Shown here piece after piece: positions 1 through 10,815 of a DNA stretch of 64,000 nt. Position 1 is the first letter of the stretch. Each line of letters begins with the position of its first letter. The notes under the pieces are model-generated. The model had not been told where the DNA came from and did not search any database. It saw only the letters and a list, made by a program, of their open reading frames with translations. The translations under genes and the position numbers were made by a program. This DNA comes from Epiperipatus broadwayi. Lineage: Eukaryota > Onychophora > Udeonychophora > Euonychophora > Peripatidae. The stretch covers positions 5,160,972 to 5,224,971 of the forward strand of contig JAQFVV010006199.1 in assembly GCA_028023455.1 (NCBI GenBank), written 5' to 3'.

Positions 1-341
1 ATTTAGAAAAGTATTCATTTATGAATTAAAATATTTTAGGAAACAATTTAGACAGTTACACTATTGTATTAGCAAAAAGTATTTCATTTAAATATTATTT
101 CGAAAAAATTTAGATAGAAATTTCAATAATATGGTAGTACTGTTTTGAAGAAATAATGAATGTTTTGAAATGGGTCTCGATTTAATATACTAAAATAGTC
201 TGTAGTAAGGGAGTCGGTGGAACGAGGGCTTCTTGTGGCGTGGCATCTTCAATTTAGTTGGGAGACTATATTTTAAAATAGTGTTTCTTTAAAAGAAAAA
301 AGAAAAAAAAATCAATTTAAAAAGAAAATGGAAAAAAAAAG
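1..341. other. AT-rich sequence, nothing recognised
   Basis: AT-rich sequence ending in A-rich runs just before the MITE fragment that follows. I see no coding frame, RNA gene or repeat family in it. Confidence 0.5.
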
Positions 342-540
342 TAATATAGGGTATATGAACACAGACTTTCACACCACTCTCCACTCTATCTCATAACACT
401 CATACACTTCAACACATATATGCCGAAAGGATAAATAATCACCAATATATGTATTTCATGCTAAACCAGAAATCATCAGTTGGTCCAGATTACCATCTCT
501 ACACATATATGCTATAAGTGCTCAGATATATACTAAGATA
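342..540 (+). mobile_element. Foldback MITE family B, diverged copy
   Basis: The stretch beginning TAATATAGGGTATATGA closely matches the left arm and centre of the complete foldback element at 47241-47494, including the central words TTTCATGCTAAACCAG and AATCATCAGTTGGTCC. The expected second arm after about 490 is only weakly recognisable, so this is a decayed or right-truncated copy. Its right limit is uncertain. It carries no coding sequence and would depend on an unseen transposase. Confidence 0.7.
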
Positions 541-1959
541 GCCAATCTTCATACTTTAATGGACAGGCTTCAATCTACTCCACACTCCAACTCTTCAACC
601 GTCCATCCAATTGACAATCTGATGATGGAACACTCAAATATCACCCTTATTTATTTACATATATTCAAATTAATACAATTCAAAATTGCAGATATTTAAA
701 AATGAGAAACTTTGTTTCCCTCTAATATATAAACTAAATTTATACAAATAATTTAACAATTGAAATATCAGCCTCATATTAAGTTCAAGTTCAGATTTAA
801 ACATGGTCAATAAGGGTTAGTTTATATAAATAAGCTCTAAATATAAGTGTTACAATTGTACTTTTGAAACAATTATTGATAGATGAGTGTAATCTAATAG
901 TGAGTGTGTAAAGATTATTTTACTCCAGCATGACTCCAATTATATACATAGCTAAATGATTTATTTACAAAAATATTGAATGATAAAATATTAGATTAAC
1001 TGAAACAATTTCCATTAGATTCTTTTAAAAAGTAAAATAGAATTAAATAGATGTCATTTCAAGAGTGGACTTTATAGTTGTTATTGATAATATTTCTGAA
1101 TTTTCACTGCAGAAATAATGAGTAATTTCTAGACTAATGAATGAATAATAAAAAATATTAATGTTGTTATTGTTGTTTCATTTGCTTGAAGAAGTAAGAA
1201 GAGAAAATATGAATATGTTTTATTAACTCTTCATTAGACTAGAGATTATCCACTTATTGAATAATATTTCTGTAGTGTAATTTTTACTACACTACCCTCA
1301 CACAAGATAGGGACTGATTTCTATTTGCTTTTACCACCATGTGATTATACTCTTCTGCAAGGTGGTAAAAGGTAATAAAAAAACTAGTTGCTCACTTGCA
1401 TGAGAATTGGTGTAGGGAAGAAGGTTATACAAATATATTTAACACCCAAAAAAACTTAAATTAAAAAATGAATAAAAAATTAATGTTAATAAAAATATCA
1501 ACATATAACTTATGAAAATCTTGAATTTTAATTGAATTTTTATTACATTATTCCAGTACCAATCCTTTTGTTGAGAGAGTGTTTTCAATTGAAAATGAAT
1601 ACTTGAACAGTAAAAAATTTCGATTATTTGCAAAGACTAAATTTATAATCTGTAAAGTTTAACTTGTGTAAGTTACAATGAGATTAGCGAGTTGTTCAAG
1701 GAAATGAGCAATTACTAAAACAAAATCATTCAGTTGGAAAATGTGATTTAAAAAAAAAAAAATCTGCATTGTTTAATACGGTATTAAACGAGATGAACAT
1801 GTTAACATAACTTTTACCTTACCTTTATTAATATTAATATTTTTACTAGAACAACAGTTAACAATGTTATTATAGTTAGTCTAAAGATTTTTGCATGAAA
1901 TTTCTAGATTTGAATTTATACTTGTGAATGTAATCATTCACAAACTACTAATTATTTTT
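541..1959. other. AT-rich sequence, nothing recognised
   Basis: Long A/T runs and scattered short direct repeats. The 64-codon minus-strand open frame at 1439-1633 has low complexity, rich in F, I and L, and is what AT-rich DNA produces by chance. It lies downstream of the decayed reverse transcriptase and could include its 3' remains, but no motif supports that. Confidence 0.45.
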
Positions 1960-2560
1960 AATACAAATTTTACCAAACGTTTATTACTCAAAACTCCATT
2001 AATTATAGTAATAAAAAATCTACCCTTTAAGTAGTTGTTAGTAAGTCCATATCTTTTTTGGACATAATACAAATAATTTATAATCAATAATATCAAAAAA
2101 AAATTGAAGTCAATAAAGATAAAATGATCTTACTTTATTTATTATTTAAAGCATAATTTAAGGCATCAGCAAATTCCTCTAAAAGAATGGTTGCATTCTT
2201 ATCTTCTAAAAATATCTTCTAAAAATCCATATTGTGATGTATAAATATTTCTTAATTATTTTAGATATAAATGGAAGAATGGCTATAGATCTGTAATTAT
2301 TTAAGTCATTTTAACACCATTTTTATAAATGGGTGTAAGCATATCATCTTTTATCTGTCAGGAAATTTATTTTGTAGAATAATTTTATTAATAATAAAAA
2401 GTAATATATCGTTAAATATATGTAAATCATCTTTCAAAACAGACATTCTATTACCATCAACATCTGGATTTAATTTACATTTTATCCCATTTACTATCCA
2501 CACAATTGCATACGATCACTCTCAGGAACAAAATTTTATTCTAGATATTTATTGCAATCT
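1960..2560 (-). pseudogene. Decayed non-LTR retrotransposon reverse transcriptase
   Basis: Read on the minus strand, several frames together give the N-terminal half of a non-LTR reverse transcriptase. The order is a segment ending NKFPD, then LTPIYKNGVK, then DLNNYRSIAILPFISKIIKK, then KNATILLEEFADALNY, then a degenerate catalytic-aspartate region ending FDIIDYK. This follows the usual order of the family: FPD-WK, PIYK-G, NYRPIS-LP-SK, and the AFD motif. At least two frameshifts and several stops interrupt it, so it is dead. The same element continues on the minus strand at 3425-3845 and 5450-5950, where the endonuclease lies. It is probably a Jockey/CR1/L2-like APE-type element. The exact clade is not determined. 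Confidence 0.75.
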
Positions 2561-2724
2561 TTATTTATTGACTTAATAGATTCAAAGATAATAGAATATT
2601 TATTTTTCCCAATATTATTATTAAATAAATTCTTATCAACTAGATTATTGCTTTGATTTACAAAGGCAAAGCAAAATATATCCACTAATAAAAGGTTATC
2701 ACTAATGGGAAACTTTTACTTAAA

Positions 2725-3200
2725 CCACTAAATATCACATAATCACCATTCTTTATGCTTACACAAGTTGTTTCTTGCAAAGACAAAACTCTTCATATAG
2801 TAGCGCTATTCAGTCCAATCCAAAGTAATCAATGGATGCAGGAAGACTTATGCATAAAATCCCTATCTAGTGCCTATTCATCCAATATCCTCAGACTATT
2901 TTCTAGCTTGTGGCTTTCATCAGTGAGGAGCCTTGGATCTGAGAGCATGACAATTAGATCTTAGAATCTAATGTAACCTTCTGTCAATTACTCTAGTTAA
3001 CTATAAAACTTTGAGTCCAAAATGAAAACAATAATGTTTTCAATTCAAGCTGTTTAGCCTATATAGTCTGGGAATACTGGATGAGTAGGCACTAAATAGG
3101 GATTTTATGCACACAACTTTCCTGCATCCATTGACTACTCTGTCTTGCATTGAGTGGCACTACTGATGGAGAGTTTTGCCCCTGTGCAAAATTTTAGTTT
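2725..3200. mobile_element. Foldback element family A, copy 1
   Basis: Arms at about 2777-2890 and 3076-3187 are imperfect reverse complements: AATCAATGGATGCAGGAAG on the left pairs with CTTTCCTGCATCCATTGA on the right, and the TAGTGCCTATTCATCCAAT region also pairs. The terminal word is ATATCACATAATCACCATT. There is no coding capacity. It lies between the endonuclease and RT remains of the minus-strand retrotransposon, so it most likely inserted into that element. Related copies lie at 9047-9320 and 18163-19375, with an end fragment at 37905-37940. Confidence 0.75.
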
Positions 3201-3264
3201 AAGTTAACATTATTTTTTGCATTTTTAAATATATAATTATATTAACTTCTTCCATATTATGTTT

Positions 3265-3424
3265 CAATAGAATTATTTTTTTTTTATTAATCTATTATAT
3301 TTGTTCCTAAGAATCTTATACTTATTAAGTAGCAATCCAATTAATATCAATAGAATTATTTTTTATTAAACTATTATATTTGTTCTTAAGGATCTTATAC
3401 TTATTAAGTAGTAATCCAATTAAT
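3265..3424. repeat. Tandem duplication, 83-bp unit, two copies
   Basis: Copies at 3265-3347 and 3348-3424 share CAATAGAATTATTTTT at the start and CTTATACTTATTAAGTAG near the end, with a few substitutions and a shorter T run in copy 2. It is a local duplication inside the decayed retrotransposon. Confidence 0.85.
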
Positions 3425-3845
3425 AACTCCCTGATTTGTTGTATGAATTGTAGACACCTTTTCACATATAAGCATTTTGCATCAGCTCAACAAATTTATT
3501 ATACAAATCATTAACATTATCAATATCAAATAAAAGATTTCAATTAATTTCCTTATAAATATCATGAAAAGGTGATTTATCATTTTTTGTAATTATTTTA
3601 GTATTATATGTTGAACAGATATTATTGTCATTATAAACAGAAATATTTTTTTAAACTTAATGTTGTGATATAGTGGTCAGCCATCTATTATTGCGATACA
3701 AATATATTCTGGATTTATATTACTGCAAATATGATCATTACAAGAAAATACTAATCTACTATTAGTAGTTTCTTTTCAAATATAATCTATCACAATATTA
3801 ATGAGACCATAATCAGCTAGTAAATCTTTATGTCGTAATAGTATG
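3425..3845 (-). pseudogene. Decayed retrotransposon endonuclease C-terminus and linker
   Basis: The minus strand reads, largely in one frame, through LLADYGLINIVIDYI, TTNSRLVFSCNDHICS, NPEYICIAIIDG and PLYHNIKFKK, then after a one-base shift NNICSTYNTKIITKNDKSP and LLFDIDNVNDLYNKFVELMQ. The layout matches the end of an APE-type endonuclease (LxxYGL, then a site resembling the SDH motif, here IDG followed by a stop where Trp or His may have been) and then the linker with the usual 'V-ELYN-F' segment before the reverse transcriptase. Several in-frame stops and one frameshift make it a pseudogene. It belongs with 1960-2560 and 5450-5950. Confidence 0.65.
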
Positions 3846-3989
3846 AATAATGAAATCTACTATTTGATGGCCTCTTTTTCACCCAATGCACATCAATATA
3901 CCGATTCACGGGCATCGATTTCTTTACAGAATACTATGGTACAAATTTTTTTTTTTCACTTTCTATACATAAAACTCGTATGTTTTTTT

Positions 3990-4740
3990 TTTTTTTTTTG
4001 CGTTTTTAATAAACAAACACTTTGTTTTTATATGGTGTAGGGATGCGGGGGGGGGGGTTGCTTTTAAATTATTGACTTTTTTATTATTTTGAATTATCGG
4101 TTTCTTTACATAATACTAAGATAAAAAAAGTTTTTTTTTCACCTTTTTAATAAACAAACACCACTTTGTTTTTAGAGGGTAGAGGGGGGTTGGTTTGCTT
4201 TTAAATTATCGCCTTTTTTTTTTTGGATTTTGAGCTTCTTCAGTTTTAATTAATAAACCAACAGTTGGTTTTTGGAGGGTGGAGGGGGTTGGTTTGAATT
4301 TTAATTGTCGTCTTTTAGTATCTTTTGCTGATGTACTGGAAACTTTGCATCTTAATTTTAAATGTTTTCGAATATAGAATACATATAAAGAGATAGATTA
4401 ACAAAATATATGAATTATTGGAGAGAGGTTGGTTTGCTTTTAAATTATCGACTTTTTATTGATTTTGAGCTTTCTTTTTTAGAAAGCCTTATTAATCAAT
4501 TCATTTTTAATAAACCAACAGTTGGTTTTTAGAGGGTGGAGGGGGGGGGGTGATTTTTAATTATTGTCTTTTATTGTTTTATTATGAGTTTTTTTTTTCA
4601 AAAAAATATTTACCCTACTGAAACCTTTATATGATAGTGAAAAGTTCTTCCTTTATTTTTTGCCTTTTTCAAAAAGCCTTAATTAAACAGTTCGTTTTTT
4701 AAAAAAAAGATTTTTTAGGGGGGTGGGGAGTTATGGTTTG
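3990..4740 (+). repeat. G-rich/T-rich degenerate minisatellite
   Basis: Degenerate units recur at about 4008, 4150, 4251, 4430, 4510 and 4686. Each has the core AATAAACCAACAGTTGG, then TTTTTAGAGGGTGGAGGGGG, then GTTTGCTTTTAAATTATCG, followed by T-rich sequence. Spacings are about 100-180 bp. The G strand includes an 11-G run at 4047-4057 and several GGG-GG-GGGGG runs. The tract lies between two parts of the minus-strand endonuclease remnant, so it expanded or inserted after that element. Confidence 0.75.
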
Positions 4741-5005
4741 TTGACTCCAATAGAAGATTAGCCTCAAAGATGTAAGTAATGGTATTTTGGAGCCATCCAA
4801 CCAAATTTCCATAAGCAGACCCCATGTATGCTTGCAGGAGTGGCAACAGAATCCCCCAGATCCTGTAGTTGATTAAAACCATGCTCCTCCTGCAAACACA
4901 TAGCTTCGCATCTGGCAGGATGTTCTTTTTCTGGAAAAACACAACAGTGTCAACTTCTGTGGCCATAAATTCACTCCCCTTCAACCAATTTTGAACACTT
5001 GCCAC
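4715..5005 (-). CDS. Unidentified ORF, 96 aa, possibly chance
   Basis: This open frame lies in a patch with clearly more G+C than its flanks. It runs from MASVQNWLKGSEFMATEVD to a stop inside the G-rich minisatellite, so its last residues (HNSPPP) are minisatellite-encoded. The words VQNWLKG and a preceding DVDVA-like reading faintly recall the C-terminal VxxWL segment of mariner-type transposases, but the rest does not fit: there is no following GI-LV-WDKC pattern. I do not recognise it. It may be a fragment of an unknown mobile element or non-coding. Confidence 0.2.
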   Translation of the reverse strand: MASVQNWLKGSEFMATEVDTVVFFQKKNILPDAKLCVCRRSMVLINYRIWGILLPLLQAYMGSAYGNLVGWLQNTITYIFEANLLLESTNHNSPPP

Positions 5006-5449
5006 ATCAACACTTTACTGTTCTCACGCTGATTCATGTGTAAATCTGTACTTGTGCATGAACATGGCAGTACTTTGCTTAAAACCCTAATCTTTTCAGG
5101 TTGTGTGCAGTTCAAAATCATAGGGAAGCATGCATGATGGCCTGACAATTCTAATATGTAATACTAAATTCACTACACTTTCTCAAAATTTTTCCACAAT
5201 ACATTTTTTGATAGTTTCATATCCTTCAAATATGGCCAATATCAAATCAGACCATAGCAAGAGTTGACTTGAGGAATACTGTCACAAGTCAATGGATGTA
5301 GTATTTTGGTTATGTAATCATAGGATACATCACCCTCTAGGTGGCCTGTTTCAGATCTAAACAACACAGTTGTAGTGTTAGCCATATGTTAGGCCACTGA
5401 AACAGTATATTGATGTGCCTTGTGTGAAAAACACTATCAAGCAGTAGGG
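5006..5449. other. Moderately GC patch, nothing recognised
   Basis: Less AT-rich than its neighbours, with a short imperfect inverted repeat (TGTTTCAG near 5350, CTGAAACA near 5398). No open frame or known family. It is probably part of whatever inserted between the two endonuclease parts. Confidence 0.4.
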
Positions 5450-5950
5450 TTCAGTATTCATACTAGTACCCTTTATAGTCATCTACTTCTTTGAAACCTT
5501 CTTTAGAAATATCAATGTTTATGTCATACATCATCACAATTTTATACTTTTCTTTAGTGATCTAATTTTATCAAATAATATTTTAGTTCTTTCATTAATG
5601 GTCTGTATATAACTAATAAAATGTAGTTTATATTATTTTATTTAAGATCAATAAATATAGATTCAAGGGATGAAAAGTTATATTAATAAACACTTCTACA
5701 ATAATGTTTTTTTTTTCAATATATACCATAATACCATCACCTTTTTTTATTTCTACAAATGGTAAATTTATTATAATTATCAAGATTATATAAGTAACCT
5801 TTCTCAGTTTTTAAACTGGTTTCAGTTAATAAAGTCAATAAAAAATCTCTTTATCATAATATGAAAATTCATATTATTACTGATGACTTTATGGTAGAGA
5901 TTTTTGAATCTGGTTTACTTTATTCTTGAAGGGCTTTTCTGCTTGTTATT
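5450..5950 (-). pseudogene. Decayed APE-type endonuclease N-terminal part
   Basis: On the minus strand the frames read DFLLTLLTETSLKTEKGY, LDNYNKFTICRNKK, then after a shift KKGDGIMVYIEKKNIIVEV, and further on KYKIVMMYDINIDISKEGF. These match, in order, the ETWL motif, the R-K-GGGV-IYI motif and the GDFN-D motif of retrotransposon apurinic/apyrimidinic endonucleases, with YDINID standing for GDFNID. Frameshifts and stops occur throughout. It is the 5' part of the element whose later parts lie at 3425-3845 and 1960-2560. About 1.6 kb of younger or unrelated sequence now separates it from the endonuclease C-terminus. Confidence 0.7.
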
Positions 5951-6279
5951 TTTTCTTAGAATTATTATTATTATTAAATGCTTTAAGTTAACTTGCCCTA
6001 TCTTTATTTCTGTAAGTATTTCCACATTTTTGAATTAACAATTAAAAAAAGTCTGTCATCTGTTACACTTCTCAATAAAACCCCTTAGCAGATGAGTCAA
6101 AGGGAATACATCTGGATCTTGTTTTATGCAGATTTTTTAATGTGATTTTGAAGTTATGCGATTCATGCTTCTTCTTAATATCTTTTTATGCAGTTTTTTT
6201 ATGTGATAAAGAAGTTCATATTTCACATAAAATCAGGATTTCCCCATTTTATATACACACATTATATTTTACATACTTT

Positions 6280-6620
6280 AAATGCCTGATGAAAAAAGGC
6301 TTGATAATAAATTTAGATACTGTAGAAGATTTAGAAAAAGATAATGAAACAAAATTGGAACCTGTTTGGTTTTACAGCAAAAATGATTCAAGAAAGTCTT
6401 GAACTTTCTAATCATTTGGACAATCATTTTTTTGTTAAAGAAACAAATTATGAATGAGTTCTTCAATTCCAATGAGAGCCAAATAGTTGTGTGTCTGGAT
6501 ATCTTATGCTTCGTAAACAATTAATAAAAGCATCATCTCAAAGCTTAATTGCTTATAACATTGTTGACAGAAAACCATTAACTTTTAGACTGAAAAAAAT
6601 TTTATGGGCTGAGTGAATTA
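6280..6620 (+). pseudogene. Unidentified plus-strand coding remnant
   Basis: Two overlapping plus frames look coding-like. The first reads LDTVEDLEKDNETKLEPVWF up to 6402. The second starts near 6383 with MIQESLELSNHLDNHFFVKE and continues, after stops, as SGYLMLRKQLIKASSQSLIA and DRKPLTFRLKKILWAE. Charged-residue spacing and non-repetitive content are unlike the surrounding AT-rich frames. A frameshift at about 6385-6400 would join them. I cannot name a family. A transposon ORF remnant is the likeliest explanation. The overlapping minus-strand frame at 6278-6520 looks like a shadow. Confidence 0.3.
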
Positions 6621-7564
6621 AAGTTTTAAACTTTTGATTGATTCATTACAGAATCAGTAGTAAAAATATATTCGTCTTTTAATATTCATTTGTAAAAAGC
6701 AAATTAATAATTTGTCAGATTATGAAAGTGAATGAAAGTTTTTTCAAAAATAAATTTCTATTTATAATTATAAAAAGTATTATATAGTAGATAACCTAAA
6801 AAGAATATTTGTAATCTATTAGAAAATGCTGCATATGTCATTGATTTTTTCTCAATTTACGTTCGTGAAAAAGTAAAGAATTTTTACTAAAGTATTAACT
6901 ATTTTCTAAAATAATTATATTTTCAGCAGATTTTATCAAAATAATTTATAATATGTAAAAAAAATACAAAAAATATATAAAATATACATTTTTATTTTGC
7001 ATGTCAATCGCTCCCTTTGGATGAAAATGAACAGCAACAAATCAGTACCTTATGGTACATTTTAAAAAAGACTGTAAATTCTCTATGATAATGACAGTTT
7101 TAGAGTAACTTGAAGCCATGAACAAAAATTTTCAATTGATGTACTTATTAAACACAGCACAAGAGTGAAGTTGGAGCTAATTGTATTTCCTCTTGTAACG
7201 AATCTGATTTCTTATCAGTTCTGAAATGTATCTGCATATCGTCAAATAGCAATAATGATTAAAATGTTTGAAATTATATAAAATAAATTACACATAAAAA
7301 CATATTGTTTTGAATAAAATTAAATAGTTAATAAAAAAAGTAAAAAAACGTTTGTCTTTTATCAATTTTTTATTAGTCATACTTTATTTCCTTATTTTTT
7401 TATGCAAATTTTAAAGTAATTTTACCTTGTTGCTTTGCTTTTATGCAATTTTCAAAAATTGTGGAACATATCCCACATTTTTCAATGTAAGTTAATTCTA
7501 TTTTTGTGTGATTTTTTTATGTGTGTCTTTTGCGGAACCTATCCACCGCATAAAATGAGACCTA
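6621..7564. other. AT-rich sequence, nothing recognised
   Basis: Homopolymer A/T runs with no supported feature. Confidence 0.5.
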
Positions 7565-7904
7565 TGTGTAAATAGCCAACTAAAAAGTACAAAATAACAA
7601 AGTAATCCTCTCTCAGTTAATTTGCCATTCCTGGAAAATATCAGATATCTTAAAAATCTAGACATTTTAAAAACAATTGGAAAATGCAGAAATATTGTCA
7701 TTTTATAAGAGCATTTGAGGCATTTTTCATTTTTATGATTTATTTGACATCTCAAATGCTTTTATGAAATGACAATATTCCTGCAATTTCCAATTGTTTC
7801 AAAACAAGTCAAGATTCTTAAAATCTCCAATATTTTCATAGAATGGCAAATTAACTGAGAGGGAATTACTTTATTATTTTATATATAGATGGCTATTTAC
7901 ACAA
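7565..7904. mobile_element. Foldback element family C
   Basis: Arms of about 150 bp pair across a short centre near 7735. On the left TGTGTAAATAGCC, CTCTCAGTTAATTTGCCAT and ACAATTGGAAA match on the right GGCTATTTACACA, ATGGCAAATTAACTGAGAG and TTCCAATTGT. The arms have diverged and contain small indels. The 85-codon minus frame at 7498-7755 simply reads through one arm. This is a non-coding foldback or MITE copy. No target duplication could be assigned. Confidence 0.8.
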
Positions 7905-9046
7905 AAGCATTATTTGGAAAAAATATTTGTTTTCTTATTTTTTTCATTGTGAGGAGCCCATGTATGTTTTGAAAGGCTCTATTTTCTTTTGATCAGTTTC
8001 CCATTTGTTTTAGAGACTACCATCTATGTAAATTTCTATTAATTTTAGACAATTATTGTATTAAATGGAATAATCTTCCCAAATTGACTTCTCCAGACCT
8101 AATAATATATATAAGTTTTGAAGCAATTTTCTAATTTTATATATTTAAATAATTGGAAAATTCTATTCATGTCTATTATTATACTAATTTATAAGACATA
8201 TTTTCTTAAAGGTCACAATAATTATAAAATTAGTGTTTGGCTGACAATTCAAGCATTTGTCATGTTTTATGCTCCAGTAAAACAAGATAAATGATAACAA
8301 TATTTTAATTATTATCTTTCTAATCCACATCTTAACTCAGGTATTATTGTTTCCAGAATTATCAGTCTAAATTGTAATTGTTTTATTAATATCATCTAAT
8401 AATAATTTTATATCTTTTATTAATAAATTATTTCAAGACATTTTAAAATTTACTAAAAAATTAAACTCTAAGTAATTGTAACATAAAATTATTTTAGCAT
8501 TAAACGCTAAAATTAAATGATTATTTAGGAAATTTATTTACTGGATGACATGTTGGAAGTGAAGTCTGATATGCAGTCAAAATGAAGAAAGACAAAAAAA
8601 AAATATTAAAAAACTAAAAAAGTATAATGCACTCCCAATTGAGAATTAGAAAGATTTTTACTATCTACAGGTCGTCTCACTCTATAAAAAGAAATTTAAA
8701 AATTCCAAACTCAGATAATAAAGACATTATATATGCCTTTGATAAGTAATAAAGTTAAAAGATGCTTGAAACATATTTTGGATATCAGGCTTAGCTACAA
8801 AATAGTTTTTTTTGTTTTATTATCTTTGTGACTTGAACATTTTAGATAGCATTAGACAACTAAATAACAAGATTAATCTAATTAACCCAAAGAAATAATT
8901 CACTTACTTAACCTATATAAACAAAGAATGTGGTTTCCCAATAATGTCTGTGAAAAAAACAGAAAATCTCATTCTGCTTTTGATGACAGTTTTACAGAAT
9001 AATTAAAAAACTATGCAAAAAATATTTTTTATTAAAACAGTAAACA
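7905..9046. other. AT-rich sequence, nothing recognised
   Basis: No coding, RNA or repeat-family signal seen by eye. Confidence 0.5.
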
Positions 9047-9320
9047 TTACATGATCATTCTTATGGTTACAAATGCTATTATAATAGAGGCTAAACTCTC
9101 CATGTTGCCACCCAATGCACACTGTGAATTCAAGAAGATTTGTGCACACAATTCCCATCTAAGTGCCTACTTGTCCAATATTTCCAGACTAGAAAGCCAC
9201 AAGTTAAAAACTGTTCTGGTGATACTGTATGAGTAGGCACTAGATAGCAAATTTATGCACAAACCTTCTTGGATCCATTGATTACTCTGACTTGCACTGG
9301 GTGACATATGATGAGTTTAG
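9047..9320. mobile_element. Foldback element family A, copy 2
   Basis: A compact copy of the family seen at 2725-3200. The left arm has CATGATCATTCTTATGG and AGTGCCTACTTGTCCAATAT. The right arm has GAGTAGGCACTAGATAG, TTATGCACAAACCTTCTTGG and ATCCATTGATTACTCTGAC. The centre is only about 40 bp, shorter than in copy 1. No coding potential; the plus frame at 9051-9236 is an arm read-through. Confidence 0.75.
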
Positions 9321-10699
9321 CCACTTTTATTATATTTATTGTCAGTGATATTTATGTAATACTTATGATATAAAAATACATTGCAAAGGCAAATATAATA
9401 ATACTTATTTCTCAGTAAATAACTAATTGGGCTAAAGAAACAAAAATTGAATGTGTTCTTTTTTTAAAATAAGCCATTTTATTTAGAATACAAATCAAAT
9501 TGTACTTTAAACTTTCATAACAAACATTCTTCACACAGACATTTAACTATTCAACATAAAAGTAAAAAATAAAAATAAAAGATAGAAAACATAATTTCAT
9601 ACCATAGTAAATATCTGATAAAATTATGTATATGTAAGTATATGCATCTCAGTCTACACTGATGCGTGTATTGATTTTGAACAAGTATTAACTTAAAAAT
9701 AATTAATTTACTTGTTGCATTTACATTTTAATTCTAATTTAAGCCCTTAATATTTGTTTATTACAATATGATTGAAAATAAAAAGGTTTTTAAAATAATA
9801 AACTACCATTTGCAAAATATTTTCCCCCATACTCGAGACCAATTGCTTTTTATATGTTTGTCGTTATATACTTCCATTAGTGCTAAAGGTTAATTGAAAT
9901 ATTAGTCAAATGTAAGCATTGTTTATAATTAATACAATTAGACCAGATATATATAAAATGACAACTTGTCATCTGTATTTGTGTTTGTGAATACGTTAAA
10001 AATAATAAAAGTATATTTTCTAAAGATGAAATATAAAATATTATATACAAATGAAAATGTATATCATCCTATTAATATCAACATACCAACAAATAAATAA
10101 ATAACCTGTAATTTAAGCATGAACGCTAGAAATAATTGACATATAAATTAATTTTGTAAAGAAAGTTTTTTTTTTCAATTTCAGTGGTTGAAAGAAATGG
10201 CTAAACGGAAATTCATTTGTGAAAGTTGACAAAAAAATCTTACAACAAATCAAAGTTACAGGCTCAATTTGTAATAGGGGTTCAAAGTCTGGAATTACTC
10301 TAACAGTAATACATTTTATAATAAGGCGACAAACTATTTGCAATGAAAAAAGAAAATAGTGAATAAAAAAATCGTATATTAAATAACGTTATCACCAATG
10401 CTATCTTTAAAATATTTACTTATTATTTATTTAAGACTGCCGAAGCAAGCATACAATTATGTAAAATCATAACTAAATCCCTTCAGACAAATATATGTCA
10501 TCACCGTTTTCTCAATGTTGTAATTTTTGATTGTTTTTATAATAGTACACCTTTTAGTATTTCGATGTAAAAAATATAATTGCTATGCATGCAATTAAAA
10601 AATGAAAATATGATTGTGCAATATAATTTACAACAATAATATTATACCTGAAGAATTTTCAATTATTTTCTAATTATACTTTGAATTAATATATATCTA
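9321..10699. other. AT-rich sequence, nothing recognised
   Basis: Contains a 76-codon minus frame (10113-10343) without recognisable motifs, which I do not accept as a gene. No other structure seen. Confidence 0.45.
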
Positions 10700-10815
10700 T
10701 ATTGAGACAAAATTGGTCTCATGACATGCACCGTATTAGTGTGTGTGCATGTGTATATAATATAATATGAAAGGAAAAGTAGATATGAACACTGACAAAA
10801 TTTACTATATATATA
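10700..10815 (+). repeat. Dispersed repeat, copy 1
   Basis: The block GTGTGTGCATGTGTATATA, a TA-rich spacer, then GAAAGGAAAAGTAGATATG and AACAC(T)GACAAAA resembles 51545-51625 in the same order and orientation. It is a low-copy dispersed repeat of unknown class. Confidence 0.5.

Noticed and set aside
3825-4040. 65-codon plus frame near 3843-4040
   Set aside because: Opposite strand to a better-supported endonuclease remnant and largely T-run encoded.
7498-7755. 85-codon minus frame
   Set aside because: It reads through one arm of foldback element C and is not preserved in the other arm's equivalent.
10113-10343. 76-codon minus frame
   Set aside because: Hydrophobic, motif-free and isolated in AT-rich DNA.
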